A stretch of 64,000 nt of DNA from Sphingomonas beigongshangi (GTDB lineage Bacteria; Pseudomonadota; Alphaproteobacteria; Sphingomonadales; Sphingomonadaceae): assembly GCF_016820445.1 (NCBI RefSeq), contig NZ_JADHDT010000001.1, positions 372,001 to 436,000 on the forward strand. The letters are read 5' to 3'. Positions 8,977 through 17,149 of the stretch are shown here, in pieces. The notes under the pieces are model-generated. The model worked only from the letters and a program-made list of their open reading frames with translations, searched no databases and was not told the origin of the DNA. A program made the translations under genes and the position numbers. Position 1 is the stretch's first letter. Each line of letters begins with the position of its first letter.

Positions 8977-10004
8977 AGCGTCCGGGTGACCTTGGCGAGA
9001 TGCGGCGGCTGATCGGGGTCGAGCCCCCGCCGCCGCGAAAGCTGCTCCACCAGGCCATAGAAGCTGGCGAGCATCAGGATCGGTTCGATCGCGGGATGCG
9101 CGGCGGCCGCCGGCAAGGCCCCGGTCAACTCGCCAGCATGTGCCGCCAGCACCACGGCGTCGCGTTCCGCGAAGGCGCGGGCCACGCTCATAACGTCGTC
9201 GCCCGCAGCATCGGACGTGGCGAGCGCGAGCACGGGAAAGCCTTCTCCGACGATCGCCATCGGACCGTGGCGGACTTCCGCCGCGCTGAACGGCTCCGCC
9301 TGCAGCTGACAGGTCTCCTTCAGCTTCAACGCGCATTCCTGGGCGATACCGAAGCCATAGCCACGGCCGATCACGAACATCTGGCGCGCGTCGGCCAGCG
9401 GCGCGACCGCCGCGCCCCAATCGCGCGCCACCGCGTCGTCAAGCGCCTGCGGCAGCGTGGCGACCGCGGCGGACAGTGCGGCATCCTGCGACCAGGCGGC
9501 GACCAGTGCGGCGAGCGCGGCCATCGCCGCGATACAGGACTTGGTCGCCGCCACCGACCGCTCGGGACCGGCGCACAGCGCCAGCAGCGTGTCCGCGCCG
9601 GTGGCGAGGGGCGATTGCTCGTCATTGACCAGCGCCACGACCTGCGCGCCGCCACGGCGATGCGCATCCACCGTGGCGAGCAGGTCGGGACTCCGGCCGG
9701 ACTGCGATATGGCGAGGCACAGCGCGCGACGCGTCGTTACCGGCGCGTCGAAGAGCGACACCACAGACGGCGCGGCGGAGGCGACCGGCACGCCGACCAT
9801 CGTCTCGATCAAATATTTGCCGTAGGTCGCCGCATGGTCCGACGAGCCGCGCGCGCAGGTGACGACCACGTCGGGCGTCGCGTTACGGAGCCGGGCGCCG
9901 AGCGCGGCGAGCCCCTCGCCGTTGCGCGCGAGCAACCGCGCGACGGCGGCGCCCGCCTCATGGGTTTCCGCGCGCATCAGCGTCGTCGCGGTGGCAGTGG
10001 TCAC
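8973..10004 (-). CDS. nagB-II: SIS-domain glucosamine-6-phosphate deaminase (NagB-II type)
   Basis: Converts glucosamine-6-phosphate to fructose-6-phosphate and ammonia, the last step into glycolysis. The 343-residue protein has two SIS (sugar isomerase) domains like the isomerase half of GlmS but no glutaminase domain. SIS motifs include ARGSSDHAATYGKY and ISQSGRSPDLLAT in the first half, and ALKLKETCQLQAEPF with the following VRHGPMA in the second. This non-orthologous replacement of classical NagB is known from proteobacterial nag clusters, and the adjacent nagA, nagE and nagF support it. The GTG start at 10004 has GGGGGA six bases upstream; the ATG nine codons later has no good ribosome site. 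The stop overlaps the nagA start. Confidence 0.92.
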   Translation of the reverse strand: MTTATATTLMRAETHEAGAAVARLLARNGEGLAALGARLRNATPDVVVTCARGSSDHAATYGKYLIETMVGVPVASAAPSVVSLFDAPVTTRRALCLAISQSGRSPDLLATVDAHRRGGAQVVALVNDEQSPLATGADTLLALCAGPERSVAATKSCIAAMAALAALVAAWSQDAALSAAVATLPQALDDAVARDWGAAVAPLADARQMFVIGRGYGFGIAQECALKLKETCQLQAEPFSAAEVRHGPMAIVGEGFPVLALATSDAAGDDVMSVARAFAERDAVVLAAHAGELTGALPAAAAHPAIEPILMLASFYGLVEQLSRRRGLDPDQPPHLAKVTRTL

Positions 10005-10028
10005 GTCGGGTCCCCCAGGTCGTGCAGG

Positions 10029-10766
10029 TCAGGCGTCGGCGAGTTCGGCCACGAAGTCGTAGCTGTCGCCGCGATAATAGGATCGTGTGAATTCGACCGC
10101 GCGGCCGTCGCGCAGGAAGCCGCGCCGCTCGATCAGCAGTCCGGGCGACCCAGGATCGACACCGAGCATGCGGGCGTGATCGCCGCCGAACGGCACCGCG
10201 CGCAGGCGCTGCAACGCCCGCACCGGTCGGTGTCCGGCGGCGGTCAGCGCCTCGTACAGCGATGCATCGACCGCATCGACGCCCGGCAGGCAGAAGCCCG
10301 CGATCGTCGACAGCTCCAGCGCCATCGGGACCTCGTCGGCGAAGCGCAGCCGCTGGAACCGCATCACCGGCTCGCCCGGCGACAGCGCCAGCGCCATCGA
10401 TTCCTCCGGACTGACGATGCCGCTGCTGCGCGAAATCCAGGCGCTGCTCGGCACGCGACCGCGCGCGATCATGTCCTCCGTGAAGGACGACAATTTGGAA
10501 AAATTCTTTTCGACGCGCCCGGCGACGAACGTTCCGGCGCCGCGTCGGCGGGTCAGCAGGCCCTCTTCGACCAGGCCCTCGATCGCCTTACGCACGGTGA
10601 TGCGCGACACGCCATATTCCGTCGCGAGGTCGCGCTCGGCGGGGATCGCCTCGCCACGCGCGATCAGTTCGCCCGCGATGGCGTCCCGGATGAGCTGTTG
10701 CAGCTGCAGGTAGAGCGGCGACGGATTGTCCGTGCGAAACGTCCCGATCTTGCTGATGAAGGTCAT
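10029..10766 (-). CDS. GntR-family (HutC subfamily) regulator of the nag genes
   Basis: A 245-residue transcription factor with an N-terminal winged helix (PLYLQLQQLIRDAI, then GVSRITVRKAI and the RRGAGTFV wing) and a C-terminal UTRA effector domain from about residue 85 (FSKLSSFTEDMIARG, ending FTRSYYRGDSYDF). This is the architecture of NagR/YvoA of Bacillus and the NagQ regulators of proteobacteria, which respond to aminosugar phosphates. Its place between cutC and nagB-II suggests it controls this island. Candidate targets are the GGTAT pairs at nagF, at the TonB receptor and at the GH20 gene. The start is preceded by AAGGAG. Family is certain; effector and targets are inferred. Confidence 0.9.
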   Translation of the reverse strand: MTFISKIGTFRTDNPSPLYLQLQQLIRDAIAGELIARGEAIPAERDLATEYGVSRITVRKAIEGLVEEGLLTRRRGAGTFVAGRVEKNFSKLSSFTEDMIARGRVPSSAWISRSSGIVSPEESMALALSPGEPVMRFQRLRFADEVPMALELSTIAGFCLPGVDAVDASLYEALTAAGHRPVRALQRLRAVPFGGDHARMLGVDPGSPGLLIERRGFLRDGRAVEFTRSYYRGDSYDFVAELADA

Positions 10767-10836
10767 TGGCGGCTCCTTGCCCGCGCATGTGCGGTGACAG
10801 GACTGGGAAGTAACGCACGCGGGATCGCGGCCCGCA

Positions 10837-11616
10837 TTACATTTGTCCTAGATTGGATATGTCGTCAATCGCAGCGCGCAATTCGGCGACGACGTCGGAT
10901 GACGTCACGCGGGGCCGCGCGCCGAAAGCGAGACGCAGTGCCGCCGGATCGTCGGCGCGGTCCGCCGTGCTGGCGGATGCATGGACATCGCGAACCCCCG
11001 TCGCCGCGATCAGCGCCACGACACCGTCCGGTCGCACGCCGGCGCCCGCGACGATCCTGATCCGCCCCCCTGCCTGCCGCGCCATCGCCCCGATCGTGGC
11101 CGCCCCTTCGAAGGCTGTTGTGGCGCCGCCCGACGTCAGGATCCGGTCGAACCCCAGCGCGATCGCCTGATCGACGGCAGACACCGGGTCGTCGAGCAGA
11201 TCGACGGCGCGATGCAGCGTGAGGCCCGGCGGCGCGAACGGCCGTGCGAGGCCGGCCGCCCATGTCCGCAACGCCTCGCAATCCAGCGCCCCGCCACGCG
11301 CCGCGCCGAACACCAGCCCCTCCACGCCCTGCGCGAGCAAGGCCGCGGCCTCCGTCTGCGCCAGCGCGAGCATGTCCGCATCATAAGCGAAATCGCCCGC
11401 GCGTGGGCGCACCATCGCCCGCACGGGTATGCCAGCCGCGCTCGCCACCGGCATTACGGCGGCCACCAGGCCCTGCGACGGTGTCAGGCCGCCCAGCGCG
11501 AGTGCCGAGCACAATTCGAGACGATCCGCCCCGCCAGCGATCGCCGCCCGCGCACCGGCGACCGATTCGACGCAGACTTCGAGATTGATCCTGGCCCCTG
11601 ATCCTTCGCGTGTCAC
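10837..11616 (-). CDS. cutC: CutC-family protein
   Basis: A 259-residue TIM-barrel protein of the CutC family. Typical motifs are [43 protein letters not shown] and LTSGGATTAFEGA. I start it at GTG 11616 because AAGGGG lies just upstream and the family begins with the LEVC strand; an in-frame ATG at 11685 would add 23 poorly conserved residues. CutC was named for copper homeostasis in Escherichia coli, but that role is disputed and no metal genes are nearby. Here it is the first gene of the nag operon, 70 bases before the GntR regulator, which hints at a sugar-related role. Family call firm, function open. Confidence 0.88.
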   Translation of the reverse strand: MTREGSGARINLEVCVESVAGARAAIAGGADRLELCSALALGGLTPSQGLVAAVMPVASAAGIPVRAMVRPRAGDFAYDADMLALAQTEAAALLAQGVEGLVFGAARGGALDCEALRTWAAGLARPFAPPGLTLHRAVDLLDDPVSAVDQAIALGFDRILTSGGATTAFEGAATIGAMARQAGGRIRIVAGAGVRPDGVVALIAATGVRDVHASASTADRADDPAALRLAFGARPRVTSSDVVAELRAAIDDISNLGQM

Positions 11617-11901
11617 GCCTGCCCCTTCCCGACCGCGTCGTGTCCGCGTCGCCTTATCAGACCGCGTCCGCCGATGCAGCGACATGTTCGTTTGTAAGGC
11701 CAATGTAGCCGCTGAAACAATAATGCAATTTTTATGGTAGCGTTCTGGACTTCAATTGGTATATGGCCGTATACGGTTAAGGGCCGAAACGATCCTATAG
11801 AGCACGGGTCGGCGGCTCGCATCCGCCGGCCCGGTCCGGCTGCAGCAACGACGATCCACGCCGATCGGGTCGGGATCGTTTTAGAGGGGGGAATTTTGAT
11901 T
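11617..11901. promoter_or_regulatory. divergent control region of cutC-nag operon and TonB receptor
   Basis: These 285 bases separate two divergent units and are AT-richer than their surroundings. On the plus strand at 11756-11772 there is TTGGTAT, six bases, GTAT. Within it lies a perfect inverted repeat GTATA-N6-TATAC (11759-11774) and a tandem pair of GGTAT/CGTAT half-sites 10 bases apart. A matching TTGGTAT-N6-GTAT occurs before the GH20 gene. A tentative receptor promoter is TGGACT (11746-11751), 18 bases, TATACG (11770-11775), which would put the operator across the -10. The cutC promoter was not identified. Shared GntR control of both units is inferred. Confidence 0.5.
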
Positions 11902-14670
11902 ATGCGCCTGCGCCACGTTATCCTCGTGACCACCGCACTCGCCGGCCTCGCCGGTTCCGCTCACGCCCAGACTCAGGTCGACCCGCCCGCTTCGACGCAG
12001 GACGAGGGTGCCCCCAGTCGCGACAACGACATCGTGGTTCGCGGCATCCGCAAGAGTCTGCAGGATGCTATCGAGACCAAGCGCGAAGCGAATTCCATTG
12101 TTGACGTGATCAGCGCCGAGGACGTCGGCAAGCTGGCGGACAACAATGTCGCCGAATCCCTGTCCCGTCTGCCGGGTGTCACCGTCGATCACCAGTTCGG
12201 CGAGGGCGAGCAATTGTCGATTGCCGGCGTTGAACCGGCCCTCAACCGCCTGACCATCGACGGCCATTCCGTCGCTTCGGCTGACTGGGGTGGCAATCCA
12301 TCGGACCGGTCGAGCCGGACGTTCAACTATTCGCTGCTATCGCCGGCGATCATCAGCCAAGCGATCGTCTACAAGACGCCGGAGGCGCGCTTGCAGGAAG
12401 GCGCCATCGGCGCGAGCGTGGACATCGTCACCCGCCGTCCGCTCGACCTGAAGCCGAACACCCTGTCGCTGACCGTGGGCGGCGAATACAACGACCGCGC
12501 CAAGCGCGGCAGCTTCCGCGGCAATGCGCTCTATAGCTGGCACAACGACGACGATACCTTCGGCATCCTCGGCGCGATCAACTACGACAAGGAACAGCTC
12601 AGCCGCGCCGGCACAGCCGTCTATTGGTATCGGACCGGCGCTGCGTTGCTGGAAAGCTATCCGAAGGATGCCAACGGCAACATCGTCTACAACGGCCCGA
12701 ACGGTACCGTTGCCAGCGGCGCAACGATCAACGGATCGCTCCCCAACAAGGCGACGATCGACGCGTTCAGTCAGGCCCGCTATGCGTCGTTCCTCGCGCA
12801 CGAATTCTTCAAGCAGGAACGGCAGCGAATTGGCGGCTCCCTCGCCATTCAGGCGAAGCCGACCGACAATCTCACGATCACCGGCACCGCGCTGATCATC
12901 CGCGGCAACTACGACAACCTTTCCAATTCGGAATATACCTACGGGTACGAGGGGTCGCGGATGACGGCGGCAACCTACATCCCCGCCTCCGGCGCGTCGC
13001 CCGGCATCGTGAACTCCGCCACCTTCTCCGGCATTCCCGCCGGACAGACGGGCGCGACCGGCCAGCTCGACACGTTATTCCGCCGTACCCGCATCAAGAA
13101 CGATACGGTCTCGATGCTGATCGACTGGCGGCCGCAGGGCTGGGAAATCACCGGCAACGTCGGTGCGACGCGCGCGTCGGGCGGCAAGAATCCCGAATAT
13201 CTGCTGGATTTCCGTACGCAACAGGGCTTCACGGCGGGCGCAAACGGCCGCAACACTTATGTGAACTGGACCTCGCCCGCGAGCGACGCGACCAAGTGGC
13301 TGAGCAATTACTCGGCGCTTGGCGGCGAGAACGTCAAGGATAGCGGACAGAACTTCTTCGCCCGGCAGATCGGCGGCATCCCGCTCCAGGTCGGCTTCAC
13401 CGTCGACAAAGAGACGTTCGGCGAAGTGAACTTCAAGCACGATGTCGACCTCGGGCCGCTGAAGACGATCCTGTTCGGCGCACGCTATGCGGATCACGCC
13501 AACAGCAACACCGAAAGCAGCAACGCGATCTACACCAATCAGAATTTCACGTTGGCGAACCTGCCGTTCGTGGTGCGTGCGGACGATTTGTATGACGGCC
13601 TGTCCACGGGCGGCAACGGCACGCCCTATGCGACTCTGGACAAGGACGGCATCATCTCCACGCTGCAGAAGTACGGCAACTTCAACGTTGACCGCGGCTT
13701 TTCCCCCAGCAGCTACTGGCTTGTGAAGGAACGGATCGCCGCTGGTTACGTCCAGGCGAACTTCGAGAGTGGCAAGTTCCGCGGCAACATCGGTGGCCGC
13801 TACGTCCATACGCAGGACGTTTCGAACTTCTTCACGCAGAGTAACAACCTCTTCGCGCCGACGCGCGTATCGACCGACGACAATCGCTTCCTGCCTGCCG
13901 CAAACCTCATTTTCCAGGCGGGCGACAGCGTTGTGATCCGCGGCTCGGCGGCAAAGGTCATCGCTCGCCCCCGTTACAGCGACCTTGCCGGTTCGCTATC
14001 GCTGGACGATACGACGCGTAGTGGCAGTGGCGGCAACCCGAACCTGAAGCCCTATGCGGCAACCAACTTCGGCCTGTCGACCGAATGGTACTTCGCGCCA
14101 GCAAGCTACATCTCGGGTGAGATCTTCTATCGAGACATCTCGAATTATATTGGCAATCAGACCATCGACGGCGTCACCATTACCAATACGGTCACGGGCC
14201 GAACGCTGACATACTCGATCAGCAGGCCGGTCAATGGCGGCAAGGCAACGGTCACCGGCTTCTCGCTGACCGGCAACGCCAACCTGCTCTGGGGGTTCGG
14301 GATCCAGGCGAACTACACCTTCACCGACGCCGATACGGGACTGCCGACCGGCCTGCCCTATCTGTCGCGCAACGTCGTCACGATCGTGCCCTATTATGAA
14401 AAGGGGCCGTTCCAGGCGCGGCTCAGCTACAACCGACGCTCGAAGTACTTCTATCGGTTCGGCCGTCAGCAGAGCCAGGATTATACCGATGCATATCGTC
14501 AGTTGGACGCGTCGATTTCCTATGCGATCACCGACAATGTCCAACTGAGTGCCGCGGCCCAGAACCTGCTGGACGAAACCTACTACCAGTATAGCAGCAC
14601 GCCGGATGCGCCGACCTCCGTCTACAAGAACGGCCGCGTCTTCTCGCTGATGGCGACCGCGCGCTTCTGA
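11902..14670 (+). CDS. TonB-dependent outer-membrane receptor for glycans
   Basis: Outer-membrane active transporter of 922 residues. It has a signal peptide ending near AHA, a TonB-box-like start of the mature protein (DNDIVVRG), the plug domain with the Xanthomonas/Caulobacter signature (KREANSIVDVISAEDVGKL, NVAESLSRLPGV) and a beta barrel ending in a terminal phenylalanine. Long receptors of this subclass commonly import oligosaccharides and the neighbours point to GlcNAc-containing glycans, as for NagP-type receptors. The ATG at 11902 is preceded by a GAGGGGGGA ribosome site and starts directly on the signal peptide. It is followed by a strong terminator before the hydrolase operon. Substrate is inferred from context only. 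Confidence 0.9.
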   Translation: MRLRHVILVTTALAGLAGSAHAQTQVDPPASTQDEGAPSRDNDIVVRGIRKSLQDAIETKREANSIVDVISAEDVGKLADNNVAESLSRLPGVTVDHQFGEGEQLSIAGVEPALNRLTIDGHSVASADWGGNPSDRSSRTFNYSLLSPAIISQAIVYKTPEARLQEGAIGASVDIVTRRPLDLKPNTLSLTVGGEYNDRAKRGSFRGNALYSWHNDDDTFGILGAINYDKEQLSRAGTAVYWYRTGAALLESYPKDANGNIVYNGPNGTVASGATINGSLPNKATIDAFSQARYASFLAHEFFKQERQRIGGSLAIQAKPTDNLTITGTALIIRGNYDNLSNSEYTYGYEGSRMTAATYIPASGASPGIVNSATFSGIPAGQTGATGQLDTLFRRTRIKNDTVSMLIDWRPQGWEITGNVGATRASGGKNPEYLLDFRTQQGFTAGANGRNTYVNWTSPASDATKWLSNYSALGGENVKDSGQNFFARQIGGIPLQVGFTVDKETFGEVNFKHDVDLGPLKTILFGARYADHANSNTESSNAIYTNQNFTLANLPFVVRADDLYDGLSTGGNGTPYATLDKDGIISTLQKYGNFNVDRGFSPSSYWLVKERIAAGYVQANFESGKFRGNIGGRYVHTQDVSNFFTQSNNLFAPTRVSTDDNRFLPAANLIFQAGDSVVIRGSAAKVIARPRYSDLAGSLSLDDTTRSGSGGNPNLKPYAATNFGLSTEWYFAPASYISGEIFYRDISNYIGNQTIDGVTITNTVTGRTLTYSISRPVNGGKATVTGFSLTGNANLLWGFGIQANYTFTDADTGLPTGLPYLSRNVVTIVPYYEKGPFQARLSYNRRSKYFYRFGRQQSQDYTDAYRQLDASISYAITDNVQLSAAAQNLLDETYYQYSSTPDAPTSVYKNGRVFSLMATARF

Positions 14671-14713
14671 CACGTCATCCCCGGGAGGCGGGGCTTGCAC
14701 CCGCCCCTCCCTC

Positions 14714-14743
14714 GGCCCCGGCAGCGATGCCGGGGCCTTTTTT
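14714..14743 (+). terminator. rho-independent terminator after TonB receptor
   Basis: A perfect 10-base-pair stem (GGCCCCGGCA / TGCCGGGGCC) with a GCGA tetraloop is followed by six T residues. It starts 44 bases after the receptor stop codon. It should separate receptor transcription from the hydrolase operon, giving the hydrolases their own promoter or only read-through transcription. Confidence 0.92.
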
Positions 14744-14753
14744 GTGAGGGGCA

Positions 14754-14797
14754 TGGACGACAGGCTTTCGCTCGGTCATGATACCTGACCATACCAA
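14754..14797 (+). promoter_or_regulatory. candidate promoter and operator of the N-glycan hydrolase operon
   Basis: Between the terminator and the GH20 gene lies TGGACG (14754-14759), 17 bases, CATGAT (14777-14782), a weak promoter-like pair. Overlapping the -10 and the likely start site, 14781-14797 read on the minus strand is TTGGTAT, six bases, GTAT. This is the same pattern as at 11756-11772 upstream of the receptor, and it contains two exact GGTAT half-sites 10 bases apart. It is a good candidate for the nag GntR repressor. The pattern is visible; the function is inferred. Confidence 0.45.
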
Positions 14798-14818
14798 AAC
14801 GGAACCAGGGAGCCGGTC

Positions 14819-17149
14819 ATGATCCGCAGCGCGTCGCTTCTTCTCGCAACGACGTTGATCGCCGCCGGCGCGCCTGCTTCCGCGGGTTCCGCGTCCCCCT
14901 CCGCCACCCGATCCGCCCCGTTGCCGCTCGTGCCGATGCCGCAAAGCGTGACCCGCGGTGCCGGGCGCTTCCTGCTGACCGACGGCGCCGCGATCGGGAC
15001 CGCGCCGGGCGATGCCGGCGCTGCCGCGGCGGCGCGCCTGCTGTCCGCGCAGGTCAAGGCAGCCCGCGGCCTGGTGCTGCGGCCCACGATCGGTCAAGGG
15101 GCTGTCCGCTTCGTCCGCGACCCCTCGGTCGCAGGCGACGAAGCCTATCGTCTGGATGTCACGCCGCGCGGCATCGTCATCGCCGCATCGGGCGACCGGG
15201 GATTTGTGCATGGTGCGGCGACCCTGGCGCAGCTTGCGAGTCCCGACGGCATGATGGGCCACCCCGCCGCCATTCCGGCGGTGTCGATCGCCGACGCGCC
15301 GCGCTTTTCCTGGCGCGGGCTGATGATCGACCCGTCGCGTCATTTCCAGCCGATCGAATTTCTCTATCGCACCGTCGACCGCATGGCCGCCGTCAAGCTC
15401 AACACGCTGCACCTGCATCTATCGGACGACCAGGGCTGGCGGTTCGAGGTCAAGCGGTATCCGCGACTGACGGAGATCGGAGCCTGGCGGACGCCGCCTT
15501 CGACCGGCGGGTCACCGGCCGCGAAGGTTGGCGGCTTCTACACGCAGGAACAGCTCAAGGCGCTCGTCGCTTATGCTGCCGAACGCGGCATCACGATCGT
15601 GCCGGAGATCGACCTGCCTGGCCACGCGCAGGCACTGGTCGCCGCCTATCCCGAACATGGCGTGTTCGGCGACCGGCCGGACGTGGGTCACGACTGGGGC
15701 GTCAACCCCTATCTCCTCAACCCCGATGCGAAGACGGTGCGCTTCGTGGAGGACATTCTCGACGAGGTGATGGCGGTCTTTCCCGGCACCTATATCCATC
15801 TGGGCGGCGACGAGGCGGTCAAGGATCAATGGCAACGCAGCCCGGCGGTGCAGGCGCAGATGGCCGCCGTGGGCGCGAAGACCGAAAACGAGATGCAGAG
15901 CTGGCTGATCGACCAGTTCGGCGCCTATCTGGCGAGCAAGGGCCGCCGCCTGATCGGCTGGGACGAGATCCTGGAGGGCGGCGTACCGCCATCGGCGAGC
16001 GTGATGTCATGGCGCGGCGACAAGGGTGCGGTCGACGCCGCCAATAAGGGCCACGACGTCGTCCTTTCACCCGCCCCGAACCTCTATCTGGACAATCTGC
16101 AGAGCGACCTGCCCGACGAGCCCAATGGCCGGATCGGCATTCAGACGCTGGAAGCCGTCTACGGCTACGACCCGATGCCGGCCGGGATCGATGCCGACAA
16201 GGCGCGGCACGTCCTGGGCGCGCAGGCAAATGCATGGAGCGAATATCTCGTCACGCCGTATCAGGTGGACCACAACATCTATCCGCGGCTCGGCGCGCTG
16301 GCGGAGGTGACCTGGTCGCCCAAGAGCGTGCGCGATTTTTCCAGCTTCGCGCGCCGTATCGTACCGCAGATGGCGCGCTGGCGCCGCGATGGCGGAGAGG
16401 TCGCCGACAGCGCCTTCGCCGTTGCCTATGCGCTGCAGGGCAGCCGCGGCGCCGCGCTGCGTTCCGGCCGGTTGACGGTTGCGCTGAAAACCCAGGTGCC
16501 GCTCGGGACCATCCGCTACACGACCGACGGCAGCCCTCCGACGCCCCGCTCCCGCGTCTATAGCGCGCCGATCGGCGTCGCCTCCGGCACGCCGATCCGC
16601 GCTGCCGCCTTCCTGGAGGGCGACATGCTGGCCGCGCCACGGCCGTTCGAGACGAGCCGCGCCAGCCTGCTTTCCGCGACGCCGAGCGACCTCGTCGCCT
16701 GTCCGATGGGCGCGCTCGGCCTGCGCGTGCCGCTAACTTCCGAAGCCACGGCCAATGCCCCGGTGTTCAACGTCAACCTGTTCGACACCTGCACCGCCTG
16801 GAAGGGCGCGCCCCTCGCCAACGCGCGATCGATCGCGGTGGCCGTCGCGCGCCTGCCGCGCAATTACGGCCTCGCGCACGACTTCACGGCGTTGCGCGGC
16901 CATTTCAACGTCACGCCTTATGGCGAACTGGTGGTCACCGCCGGCTGCCCGGTAAAGGACGGGCCGAAGACCCCGGTCATCGCGACCTTCCCCCTGCCCG
17001 ACCCGGCAAAGGCCCCGACGCAGTTCCGCTTCGATGCGCCAATTCCGGCCGGGATGACTGACGCGGACCTCTGCTTCCAGTTCACCTCGCCGCTCAGCGA
17101 TCCCTTCTACGCGGTCGAGCGCGTGCAATTGTCGGAAGGCGTACGATGA
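14819..17149 (+). CDS. glycoside hydrolase family 20 beta-N-acetylhexosaminidase
   Basis: Exported 776-residue enzyme that removes terminal beta-linked GlcNAc. A signal peptide is followed by the GH20b domain (PLPLVPMPQSV, then FVHGAATLAQL) and the GH20 TIM barrel: SWRGLMIDPSRHF, LHLHLSDDQGWR, PEIDLPGHAQA and the catalytic Asp-Glu pair in HLGGDEAVKDQW. After the barrel there is a chitobiase C-terminal-like strand region (TIRYTTDGSPPTPRS) and a last beta-sandwich of about 150 residues ending near the stop. The stop codon overlaps the beta-mannosidase start by ATGA. It opens the seven-gene hydrolase operon and supplies the GlcNAc that NagE imports. Confidence 0.95.
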   Translation: MIRSASLLLATTLIAAGAPASAGSASPSATRSAPLPLVPMPQSVTRGAGRFLLTDGAAIGTAPGDAGAAAAARLLSAQVKAARGLVLRPTIGQGAVRFVRDPSVAGDEAYRLDVTPRGIVIAASGDRGFVHGAATLAQLASPDGMMGHPAAIPAVSIADAPRFSWRGLMIDPSRHFQPIEFLYRTVDRMAAVKLNTLHLHLSDDQGWRFEVKRYPRLTEIGAWRTPPSTGGSPAAKVGGFYTQEQLKALVAYAAERGITIVPEIDLPGHAQALVAAYPEHGVFGDRPDVGHDWGVNPYLLNPDAKTVRFVEDILDEVMAVFPGTYIHLGGDEAVKDQWQRSPAVQAQMAAVGAKTENEMQSWLIDQFGAYLASKGRRLIGWDEILEGGVPPSASVMSWRGDKGAVDAANKGHDVVLSPAPNLYLDNLQSDLPDEPNGRIGIQTLEAVYGYDPMPAGIDADKARHVLGAQANAWSEYLVTPYQVDHNIYPRLGALAEVTWSPKSVRDFSSFARRIVPQMARWRRDGGEVADSAFAVAYALQGSRGAALRSGRLTVALKTQVPLGTIRYTTDGSPPTPRSRVYSAPIGVASGTPIRAAAFLEGDMLAAPRPFETSRASLLSATPSDLVACPMGALGLRVPLTSEATANAPVFNVNLFDTCTAWKGAPLANARSIAVAVARLPRNYGLAHDFTALRGHFNVTPYGELVVTAGCPVKDGPKTPVIATFPLPDPAKAPTQFRFDAPIPAGMTDADLCFQFTSPLSDPFYAVERVQLSEGVR

